Made by a program: the position numbers and the translations under genes. Of a stretch of DNA of 7,506 nt, positions 1 to 4,993 are shown piece after piece (position 1 is the first letter of the stretch; each line of letters starts with the position of its first letter). The notes below the pieces were generated by a model, which worked only from the letters and a program-made list of their open reading frames with translations, was not told where the DNA came from and did not search any database. Origin of the DNA: JBBQTU01 sp038213005 (GTDB lineage Bacteria; Planctomycetota; Phycisphaerae; Tepidisphaerales; Tepidisphaeraceae); NCBI GenBank assembly GCA_038213005.1, contig JBBQTU010000207.1:1-7506 (forward strand), given 5' to 3'.

Positions 1-591
1 GATGTAGTCCAGGACCACCTGCATCTCCGCCGACTCGCCTCGCGCGGCCTCCTCCCGCCCGGCGCAAGCCACCACCTCCAGCAGAAGCTGAATGATCCGC
101 GTGGACAGGTCCAGCCGCCTGGCGGGCGATGGCTTCGTCCCGGCCAGGATGATCAGGCGATGGAACTGTGTCGCCAACTCGGCCGATGCCGCAAAATGAC
201 GCCGCGGAAGCCGGCGGAGCGCCGACAGCAGCGGCCGGGCCTCCTGGAACAAAGCGGTAAGAAATCGGCCGCGGGCGGGCAGACGCACCTGGATCCAGAA
301 CAGTTCGCCCTTCTCCTGCGGCCGCCCGCCGGTGGAGTGCTGCTCGCCCGGGAAGGTGACAAACACCTCGCCCGCCCGCATGGCATAGTCCCTGCCACGC
401 ACGCGGTAGACCTGACGACCCCGTGCAAGATAGCAGATCTCCATCGCCTGCTCGTGGCGGTGGGTGGCCAGCATCGCATCAGCCCGGACGTTGTCGTAGT
501 GCCCCAGCAGAGGAACGGCGGCGGTCAGACCCGCATCCGACAGGTCGAGCATGACCTTGGGCCGGCGGAGAATGGCGGGACGGTCTGGCAT
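1..591 (-). CDS. AraC-family transcriptional regulator, N-terminal sensor part (truncated by window edge)
   Basis: The frame stays open from an ATG at 591 to the window edge (197 codons). I read this translation directly from the minus strand. Residues about 40-95 form the AraC-type cupin ligand-binding domain: HRHEQAMEICYLARGRQVYR, then YAMRAGEVFVTFPGEQHST, with the usual HxH and PGEQH elements. Residues 95-197 are the helical linker. The two C-terminal helix-turn-helix motifs that would bind DNA lie outside the window, so the family call rests on the sensor half. No clear Shine-Dalgarno precedes the ATG at 591; an in-frame ATG at 642 (17 codons upstream) is an alternative start and would leave only 32 bp before the divergent gene. 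Divergent placement suggests that it regulates the URO-D-like gene at 675, probably in response to a small ligand. The ligand is not deducible. Confidence 0.88.
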   Translation of the reverse strand, partial: MPDRPAILRRPKVMLDLSDAGLTAAVPLLGHYDNVRADAMLATHRHEQAMEICYLARGRQVYRVRGRDYAMRAGEVFVTFPGEQHSTGGRPQEKGELFWIQVRLPARGRFLTALFQEARPLLSALRRLPRRHFAASAELATQFHRLIILAGTKPSPARRLDLSTRIIQLLLEVVACAGREEAARGESAEMQVVLDYI

Positions 592-674
592 GTATGATTT
601 CGTACTGCGCAGCCGCCTTGAACGCAATACGCCGTCCAACATGGCATACTACCGCCAACAATGAGGAGCCCCCA
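592..674. promoter_or_regulatory. Divergent intergenic control region (AraC regulator / URO-D-like gene)
   Basis: This 83-bp gap separates two divergent starts and must hold both promoters if each gene has its own. A good Shine-Dalgarno, GAGGAG (663-668), sits 6 nt before the ATG at 675 and decides that start over an upstream in-frame ATG at 594. I see no convincing sigma70 pair: TTGAAC at 618-623 has no -10 box at proper spacing, and CATACT at 645-650 lies 21 bp away. An AraC-type operator is expected here but no clean direct repeat is visible. Confidence 0.5.
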
Positions 675-1634
675 ATGACCAGCGACCAGCTTAAGGCAAT
701 GAAGTTCCAGCGTCCGGAGATGATCCCCGTAAACTTGGGCCTGCTGCCGGCGACATGGATGAGGTATCGTGACGACCTGGACGCTCTGGTCCGTCGGCAT
801 CCGGCCATCTTTCCCGGCTACACCGGCAAGGCCAGCTACGACGAGCTCGGGTCGGGCACTTATCACACGGGCAATCACGTCGACGAATGGGGCTGCGTCT
901 GGCAGAACATCCACGAAGGCATGGAGGCGATCGTCACCGGCCACCCCGTGCCCACCCGCGAGATGGTGCACCAGCTCGAGGAGCCCTCCGAGGTCACGCC
1001 GGAGCTCAAGCACGGATTCATGTACCTGCGACTCACCGACCTTCGCGGCTTCGAAGAGATCATGCTGGATTTCGCCGAGGATGCGCCGGAGCTTCAGACG
1101 CTGATCGACCTGGTGCTCAGACACAATATGAAACACCTGGAGATGATCACCCGGCAGATGGCGTCTGACGGCCTCTACTGGTTCGGCGACGACCTGGGAA
1201 TGCAGCACGGCCTGGCGATGGGCGCTGCCAAGTGGCGTCAGTATATGAAGCCGTGTTTTGCAACGATCTTCGCGCGCTGGCGGCAGGCCGGTGGCGTCGC
1301 CTACTTTCACACCGATGGCTGCATCCACGAGATCATCCCAGACCTGATCGACTGCGGCGTGCAGATCATCAATCCGCAGATCCGGGCCAACGGGCTGGAC
1401 AACCTGGTCCGCGTCTGCAAAGGCAAGGTCTGTGTCCACCTCGACCTGGACAGGCAACTGTTCCCCTTCGCCAGCCCCGCCGAGATCGACGACCACATCC
1501 GCCAGTGCATCGCCGCCCTGGGCAGCCGCGAAGGCGGATTGTGGGTCGGAGCGGAGTGTGCCCCCGACGTGCCTCTGGATAACATCGAGGCCATCTGCTC
1601 GGCCATGGAGAAGTACCAGACCTACTGGTCCTGA
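675..1634 (+). CDS. Uroporphyrinogen decarboxylase-fold (COG0407-type) methyltransferase-like protein
   Basis: A 319-residue protein of the URO-D/methylcobamide-methyltransferase fold. Family features in order are a central FGDDLGMQHGLAM segment (about residues 173-185) followed by W..YMKP, AYFHTDG (209-215), a PDLID.GV..INPQ block ending at N233-P234-Q235, the KGKVCVHLDLDRQLFPF segment with its P-EI-DHI continuation, and a C-terminal AECAPDVPLDNIEAI (C295). It lacks the N-terminal PVWLMRQAGR arginine motif of true HemE, so heme synthesis is unlikely. In MtaA/CmuA-type methyltransferases zinc is held by HxC...C. Here the equivalent segment is H212-T-D214, with C295 as a possible third ligand. 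The start is set by GAGGAG at 663-668. A divergent AraC regulator suggests an inducible catabolic role. The substrate (methoxylated compound, methylamine-like donor or other) cannot be told from sequence. Confidence 0.85.
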   Translation: MTSDQLKAMKFQRPEMIPVNLGLLPATWMRYRDDLDALVRRHPAIFPGYTGKASYDELGSGTYHTGNHVDEWGCVWQNIHEGMEAIVTGHPVPTREMVHQLEEPSEVTPELKHGFMYLRLTDLRGFEEIMLDFAEDAPELQTLIDLVLRHNMKHLEMITRQMASDGLYWFGDDLGMQHGLAMGAAKWRQYMKPCFATIFARWRQAGGVAYFHTDGCIHEIIPDLIDCGVQIINPQIRANGLDNLVRVCKGKVCVHLDLDRQLFPFASPAEIDDHIRQCIAALGSREGGLWVGAECAPDVPLDNIEAICSAMEKYQTYWS

Positions 1635-1682
1635 TCGCTGGGTTCGCTAACTATCGTGGTGGGCGAGGGACTTACCTTCAGT

Positions 1683-1724
1683 GCATCGTGCAGGAGTCGA
1701 ACCTGCACGAGTTCGCGAAGATGC
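1683..1724. repeat. Strong inverted repeat resembling a tRNA T-arm
   Basis: CGTGCAGG (1687-1694) and CCTGCACG (1702-1709) are perfect inverted copies around a 7-nt loop. An outer GCATC (1683-1687)/GATGC (1720-1724) pair can extend the structure asymmetrically. Read on the minus strand, the core is GCAGG-TTCGACT-CCTGC, exactly a tRNA T-arm (5-bp stem, TTCRANN loop), followed by ACGATGC-A, which could be the 3' acceptor strand and discriminator base. No D-arm, anticodon arm or matching 5' acceptor strand is present upstream and no CCA follows, so this is not a tRNA gene. It lies where homology to the reverse transcriptase stops. No T-run follows on either strand, which argues against an intrinsic terminator. 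Confidence 0.6.
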
Positions 1725-2000
1725 TTATGGTCCAGCGTGTCAAAGAACTTGCTGATGTCCACTTCCAGCACCCAGCCGCCATCGGTGTTCATAGTCCCCT
1801 TCCACAGTTCCTCCAACGCGCCATGCGCTCCCCGGCCGGGCCGGAAGCCGTGCGAGCCAGGATAAAAGTCCTGCTCGTAGATCGGTTCCAGCAGCATCAC
1901 CACCGCACGCTGAAGGACCTTGTCCTCCAGCGTCGGGATGCCGATGGGTCGCTTTTGCGTTGTCCTCGCCTGCTTTGGGGATATGAACCCGTCTGACCGG
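1712..2000 (-). pseudogene. Group II intron-type reverse transcriptase/maturase remnant (truncated and frameshifted)
   Basis: Minus-strand translation shows RPIGIPTLEDKVLQRAVVM, then LEPIYEQDFYPGSHGFRPGR, then WVLEVDISKFFDTLDHKHLR. These are the early reverse-transcriptase blocks of group II intron maturases, including the motif A aspartate in VDISKFFDTLD. Homology ends near 1712, before the YADD catalytic block, thumb, maturase and endonuclease domains, so no active enzyme is possible. The residues expected just before RPIGIP, PVRRVHIPKAG, are present in a different frame at about 1970-2000, which implies a frameshift between about 1952 and 1974. The open frame actually present runs from 2191 to 1622, but its first about 60 and last about 30 residues look unrelated. 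I see no intron domain V or VI near the broken end. This is best read as a decayed fragment of a retroelement. Confidence 0.85.
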
Positions 2001-2172
2001 CCGGACACATAAAAAACGTCTCTGTTCTCATGGCCGACCATCGCCCAACCGCCCGGCGATCCCCCTTCGTCCCAGACGCCCGCCCGAGTCAGCCCCCGAT
2101 CACCACCACCGTCCCGACCACTGGAATCCTGTCGCGGCCGCCACCGCTTCCACATTTTCCCCAGTTCCCCTC

Positions 2173-2201
2173 TTGACCGGCCAATCCCCACTTCCTATAA
2201 T
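2173..2201 (+). promoter_or_regulatory. Orphan sigma70-like promoter
   Basis: TTGACC (2173-2178) is separated by exactly 17 bp from a perfect TATAAT (2196-2201). The predicted start is near 2208, just upstream of a perfect hairpin (2217-2233). No plausible coding frame follows on the plus strand until the leader peptide at 2677. It could drive a non-coding RNA, act as a distal cimA promoter, or be a relic of the decayed element. The match is direct; activity is inferred. Confidence 0.5.
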
Positions 2202-2216
2202 TACCCGAATAATAGT

Positions 2217-2233
2217 GCGCGGACTCTCCGCGC
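2217..2233. repeat. Perfect 7-bp hairpin with 3-nt loop
   Basis: GCGCGGA and TCCGCGC flank CTC. It begins about 9 nt downstream of the predicted start of the orphan promoter, so it would cap the 5' end of that transcript. No T-run follows on either strand, so it is not a canonical terminator. Confidence 0.55.
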
Positions 2234-2395
2234 CAAACGGTGCTCTTTGACAAGTGAATATCCCAATAAAAGGCCGAAAATCGCACCTGCAAGGTCCGAA
2301 ATGGCCCGTCGAATTAAATACCTAACGAGTGTGACCTGATGCCTGGACCGCGCCGGCAACGCTTCACGTACCACGTTCCGGCCCCTTCGTCGTTC

Positions 2396-2412
2396 CGATC
2401 GCATCGCGATCG
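2396..2412. repeat. Perfect 7-bp palindrome with overlapping direct repeat
   Basis: CGATCGC and GCGATCG flank ATC. The same place holds GATCGCATC twice (2397-2405 and 2408-2416), and GCGATCGC occurs at 2406-2413. It could be a protein-binding site or a chance product of GC-rich composition; no function is assigned. Confidence 0.45.
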
Positions 2413-2639
2413 CATCCGTCGCCCAGCCTTGCCAGAATTAACTTGAGCATCTTGCCCCCGAATCGCGCGCAACTCCTTGTCCCACAAAGGCCAGCACCCC
2501 CCCCCTCCCCCTCCTCAAACAACCTGCGCTTCTGCCCCTTGGCATCGGGCGGCTTTCTTCCGTCGACTGTTCACCTCCTCCACTATTCTCGCCCCCCCAA
2601 GAGCGATGGTAGCCCACCGAGGGGGTCACGCGGACAGAT

Positions 2640-2668
2640 TTGACGTTGCGGGCTCAGTAGGGCATACT
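2640..2668 (+). promoter_or_regulatory. Promoter of the cimA attenuator leader
   Basis: TTGACG (2640-2645, five of six consensus bases) and CATACT (2663-2668, four of six) are separated by the optimal 17 bp. The predicted transcription start is A2675 or A2677, at or within two bases of the leader-peptide ATG at 2677. The spacing and the precise fit to the attenuator downstream make this the likely main promoter of cimA. Confidence 0.75.
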
Positions 2669-2676
2669 CTTGGCAC

Positions 2677-2736
2677 ATGAAGATCCGCGCCATTGAGATT
2701 GCCGCGATTATTATTACTCCAGGAAACTGCGGGTAG
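2677..2736 (+). CDS. Isoleucine-rich attenuator leader peptide for cimA
   Basis: A 19-codon frame encodes MKIRAIEIAAIIITPGNCG and ends in TAG. Six of 19 codons are isoleucine (ATC once, ATT five times), three of them consecutive at 2707-2715; there is no leucine or valine. This is the signature of an amino-acid-sensing leader peptide: ribosomes stall on the isoleucine codons when charged isoleucyl-tRNA is scarce. No Shine-Dalgarno precedes the ATG, and the promoter at 2640-2668 places the transcription start at or within two bases of it, so translation is probably leaderless. The stop codon lies inside pairing segment 2 of the attenuator, as the mechanism requires. The next gene, cimA, makes the first committed intermediate of the pyruvate route to isoleucine, which independently supports the assignment. 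The peptide is too short for homology evidence, and the product itself is expected to have no function. Confidence 0.88.
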   Translation: MKIRAIEIAAIIITPGNCG

Positions 2737-2800
2737 GGCAATCTTGTATGAACCAAGAGAATTGATGCCCTGCCCGATGACGGCAGGGCATTCTTCTTAT
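2696..2800 (+). promoter_or_regulatory. Ribosome-mediated isoleucine attenuator (four-segment leader RNA)
   Basis: Four segments can pair in alternative ways. Segment 1 (2696-2703, AGATTGCC) is fully complementary to segment 2 distal part (2737-2744, GGCAATCT). Segment 2 (2730-2740, CGGGTAGGGCA) pairs over 11 bp, with one U-G wobble, with segment 3 (2766-2776, TGCCCTGCCCG). Segment 3 (2765-2774) pairs perfectly over 10 bp with segment 4 (2782-2791) to form the terminator. A ribosome stalled at the isoleucine codons 2707-2715 would mask segment 1 and leave 2 free to pair with 3, giving read-through. A ribosome reaching the stop codon at 2734-2736 covers segment 2, so 3:4 forms and transcription ends. 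With no translation 1:2 forms, also permitting termination. Pairings are read from the sequence; the mechanism is inferred from known ilv, leu and trp attenuators. Confidence 0.88.
2765..2798 (+). terminator. Intrinsic terminator of the cimA leader
   Basis: ATGCCCTGCC (2765-2774) and GGCAGGGCAT (2782-2791) form a perfect 10-bp GC-rich stem with a 7-nt loop, followed by the U-rich tail TTCTTCTT (2791-2798). It lies between a promoter and the gene it serves, so it is a regulated leader terminator rather than the end of an operon. It ends 34 nt before the cimA start. Confidence 0.9.
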
Positions 2801-2832
2801 CGCCATGAGGCACTAGCACAACAGGAGCCGCA

Positions 2833-4431
2833 ATGAGCACGACCAGGCGTATCGAGATCTACGACACGACCCTCCGGGATGGCACACAGGGCGAGGGGTT
2901 CAACCTCTCCCTCCAGGACAAGCTGCTGATTGCCCAGAAGCTGGATGAGCTGGGCGTGGATTACATCGAAGGCGGCTTTCCCCTGTCCAACCCGAAGGAT
3001 GAGGCCTTCTTCCGGGATGTGAGGTCGATGAAGCTGCGCGCCAAAGTGGCGGCGTTCGGCATGACCCGCCGTCGCGGGATCGCCGCCGAGCAGGACCCGG
3101 GCATGAGAGCGCTTCTGGACGCGCAGACGCCGGTGATCACCATCGTCGGCAAGACCAGCGCCCACCAGGCAAAGGTGGTGCTCGGGGTGACGATCGAGGA
3201 AAACCTGCAGATGATCGCGGACTCGGTCCGCCTGATGCACTCGGCCGGACGGCAGGTGGTCTACGATGCCGAGCACTTCTTCGACGCCTATCGCGACGAT
3301 CCCCAATACGCCCTGCAGACGCTGCAGGCAGCACAGGAGGCCGGGGCGGACGTCCTGGCCCTGTGCGACACCAATGGCGGCAGCATGCCGGAGTTCATCG
3401 CCGAGGCGATAACGGCCGTGAAAAAGGCCGTGAGCGTCAAGGTCGGCATCCACACGCATAACGACACTGGTTTGGCGACGGCCAACGCGCTGGCCGCCAT
3501 CCGCGCCGGCGCGGATCACGCCCAGGGAACGATCAACGGATTCGGCGAGCGCTGCGGCAACATGGACCTGCTGACGCTCGTCGCCAATCTGCAGCTCAAG
3601 TACAAGATGGATTGCCTGCGCCCCGGAACGCTGGAGCGGCTCACCGAAGTCAGTCGCTATGTCTACGAGATCTCCAATCTCAACCCGGTGGTCAATCAGC
3701 CCTACGTCGGGGCGGCCGCGTTTGCCCATAAGGGCGGGATGCACGTGCATGCGGTGCAAAAGGATGTCACCAGTTACGAACACACCGATCCCGAAACGGT
3801 GGGCAACGCCCGGCGAATCCTGGTCAGCGAGATGAGCGGGCAGAGCAACATCGCCGCCAAGGCGGACAAGAAGTTCCAACTCGGCGGGAACAAGGCGGTG
3901 CTCAAGGCGGTGCTGCAGAAGGTGCAGGACCTGGAGAACGCCGGCTATCAGTTCGAGGCCGCCGAGGGCAGCTTTGAACTGCTGCTGCGAAAAGAGATCG
4001 GAAAATACAAGCAGTATTTCACGCTCGATCACTACCGGGTGGCGGTATTGAAGCAGGCCGGCGAGACGGCGGTGTCCGAGGCGACGGTCAAGGTGCATGT
4101 CGGCACCGACGTGGAGCACATGGTTGCAGAAGGCGACGGACCGGTGAACGCGCTGGACGGCGCCTTGCGTAAGGCGCTGATGCGACACCTGGCGCAGATC
4201 GGCGCGGTGCATCTGGTGGACTACAAGGTGCGCGTCATCAACAGCCGGGACGAGACGGCGGCCGGGGTTCGCGTCGTTATCGAGTCCCGGCGCGAGCGTG
4301 CTGATGGTTCGCGCGAACTGTTCAGCACCATCGGAGTCAGCGCCAATATCATCGACGCAAGCTGGCAGGCACTGGTGGACGCGTACACCTATCACCTGCT
4401 GCACTGCGAGGAAGAGGCCGAAGGAAAGTGA
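2833..4431 (+). CDS. cimA: (R)-citramalate synthase
   Basis: A 532-residue enzyme of the LeuA/CimA family that condenses pyruvate with acetyl-CoA to (R)-citramalate, the committed step of the threonine-independent route to 2-oxobutyrate and isoleucine. The N-terminal TIM barrel starts with the catalytic and metal-binding motif YDTTLRDGTQGEG (10-22), where R15 and D16 are the key residues. It continues with IEGGFP, HTHNDTGLA (207-215, with metal ligands H207 and H209) and NGFGERCGN (235-243). The C-terminal regulatory domain begins near residue 399 (DHYRV), with EGDGPVNALDGALRKAL and a terminal IDASWQALVDAY; this is the site of feedback control in the family. Length and the C-terminal sequence favour the CimA branch over 2-isopropylmalate synthase. 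AGGAG (2823-2827) sits 5 nt before the ATG. The upstream isoleucine attenuator confirms the pathway. It is apparently transcribed alone, since the next gene is convergent. Confidence 0.94.
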   Translation: MSTTRRIEIYDTTLRDGTQGEGFNLSLQDKLLIAQKLDELGVDYIEGGFPLSNPKDEAFFRDVRSMKLRAKVAAFGMTRRRGIAAEQDPGMRALLDAQTPVITIVGKTSAHQAKVVLGVTIEENLQMIADSVRLMHSAGRQVVYDAEHFFDAYRDDPQYALQTLQAAQEAGADVLALCDTNGGSMPEFIAEAITAVKKAVSVKVGIHTHNDTGLATANALAAIRAGADHAQGTINGFGERCGNMDLLTLVANLQLKYKMDCLRPGTLERLTEVSRYVYEISNLNPVVNQPYVGAAAFAHKGGMHVHAVQKDVTSYEHTDPETVGNARRILVSEMSGQSNIAAKADKKFQLGGNKAVLKAVLQKVQDLENAGYQFEAAEGSFELLLRKEIGKYKQYFTLDHYRVAVLKQAGETAVSEATVKVHVGTDVEHMVAEGDGPVNALDGALRKALMRHLAQIGAVHLVDYKVRVINSRDETAAGVRVVIESRRERADGSRELFSTIGVSANIIDASWQALVDAYTYHLLHCEEEAEGK

Positions 4432-4465
4432 TGCCGCACCGGATGGGTCGCAGCCGGGGTTAGGC

Positions 4466-4909
4466 TTATCTCGCGTCGGGCCGCAACCGCGACCAGAGGT
4501 AGAGCCCGATCGCGGTCATGGCGGCCATCCAGAGCAGGATGATGATGGCAGCGACTAGCCAGTTGCGCGGCTTGGCCCACGCCGACGCATCAGCGCGGCG
4601 GCGCGCATCGGCCAGCACGTCAGGTGGAATCAGTCGCACGACCAGGAGCAGGCCCAGCGGGACGAGAATCAGATCGTCCAGGTAGCCGATGACGGGGATG
4701 AAATCGGGAATGAGATCGATCGGGCTCAGCGCATAGCCGATGACCAGGGCGGCCAGCAGCCGGGCGTACCAGGGCGTGCGAGGATCGCGGCACGCGAGAT
4801 AGATCGCGTAGAGATCGCGTTTGATCGACCTGGCTTTGTCAGTCCATCGTTGCAGCAATATGTCTCCCGGCCGCGTGACCGCGGCATGTGAGTCTGATGA
4901 TACCGACAA
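4466..4909 (-). CDS. DUF1232 (YkvA-type) small membrane protein
   Basis: The product is 147 residues if the TTG at 4909 is the start. Residues about 35-75 carry the DUF1232 signature: YLACRDPRTPWYARLLAAL, then IGYALSPIDLIPDFIPVIGY, then LDDLILVPLGLLLVVRLIPP. A second hydrophobic segment, WLVAAIIILLWMAAMTAIGLYL, closes the protein, so two or three membrane helices are expected. The biochemical role of the family is unknown. The start is uncertain: no strong Shine-Dalgarno precedes TTG 4909, while a second in-frame TTG at 4858 (codon 18) has GGGAG shortly upstream; no ATG start is available in the N-terminal part. It converges on cimA with a 34-bp gap that shows no clear terminator, and diverges from the CDF gene. 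Confidence 0.88.
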   Translation of the reverse strand: MSVSSDSHAAVTRPGDILLQRWTDKARSIKRDLYAIYLACRDPRTPWYARLLAALVIGYALSPIDLIPDFIPVIGYLDDLILVPLGLLLVVRLIPPDVLADARRRADASAWAKPRNWLVAAIIILLWMAAMTAIGLYLWSRLRPDAR

Positions 4910-4937
4910 CTGAGCTGCAGCACAGGTACAGCATAGC

Positions 4938-4965
4938 CTTGCGGCGCAGGGCTTGCGGCGCTGGG
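4938..4965. repeat. Tandem 14-bp direct repeat in divergent promoter region
   Basis: CTTGCGGCGCAGGG (4938-4951) is followed directly by CTTGCGGCGCTGGG (4952-4965), with one mismatch. It lies in the 84-bp gap between the DUF1232 gene and the CDF gene. It may be a regulator-binding site or a replication-slippage product. I found no convincing promoter boxes for either gene in this gap. Confidence 0.6.
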
Positions 4966-4993
4966 CTGTTGCCGCTTAGGCTTGAGAGAGATT

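Larger units (their letters stand above)
2001..2639. other. Gene-poor stretch with palindromes; no supportable gene
   Basis: No reading frame here resembles a protein I know. It contains an orphan sigma70-like promoter (separate entry), two perfect hairpins (separate entries), TTGACA at 2247-2252 without a good -10 partner, and a pyrimidine-only tract at 2497-2516 that starts with nine C residues. Composition is uneven: it is AT-rich around 2190-2330 and C-rich on the plus strand from 2450 to 2600. The stretch next to the reverse-transcriptase remnant may be further decayed mobile-element DNA, but nothing identifies it as intron RNA. Confidence 0.5.

Noticed and set aside
525..1496. Long minus-strand open frame opposite the URO-D-like gene
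   Set aside because: It is antisense to a gene with clear family motifs, and its translation shows no recognisable domain; such shadows are common in GC-rich DNA.
1687..1709. Hairpin as the intrinsic terminator of the URO-D-like gene
   Set aside because: No T-run follows the stem on the plus strand (it is followed by AGTTCGCG).
1660..1735. A tRNA gene on the minus strand
   Set aside because: Only the T-arm and a possible acceptor strand are seen; D-arm, anticodon arm and pairing 5' acceptor strand are absent.
1622..2191. Reading the 189-residue minus-strand frame as an intact protein
   Set aside because: Only the middle part matches reverse transcriptase; both ends are unrelated sequence, catalytic blocks are missing, and a frameshift is evident.
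2247..2275. Second plus-strand promoter starting at TTGACA (2247)
   Set aside because: No -10-like hexamer lies at 16-18 bp spacing; the best partner, TAAAAG, is only 14 bp away.
2201..2404. 67-residue minus-strand frame with a hydrophobic segment (LAGAIFGLLLGYSLV)
   Set aside because: There is no ribosome site or family resemblance, and it overlaps palindromic, compositionally uneven sequence; chance is more likely than a small membrane protein.
2497..2516. C-rich tract as a functional element
   Set aside because: It is a simple low-complexity pyrimidine run with no associated structure or frame; it may only be a sequencing or slippage hotspot.
2677..2800. T-box riboswitch or metabolite riboswitch upstream of cimA
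   Set aside because: No T-box consensus or specifier-loop stem is present; the Ile-rich peptide frame with overlapping pairings explains the region fully.
2797..4404. 535-codon minus-strand open frame opposite cimA
   Set aside because: Its translation is His/Val/Arg-rich without motifs, whereas the plus-strand frame carries every CimA motif and a good ribosome site.
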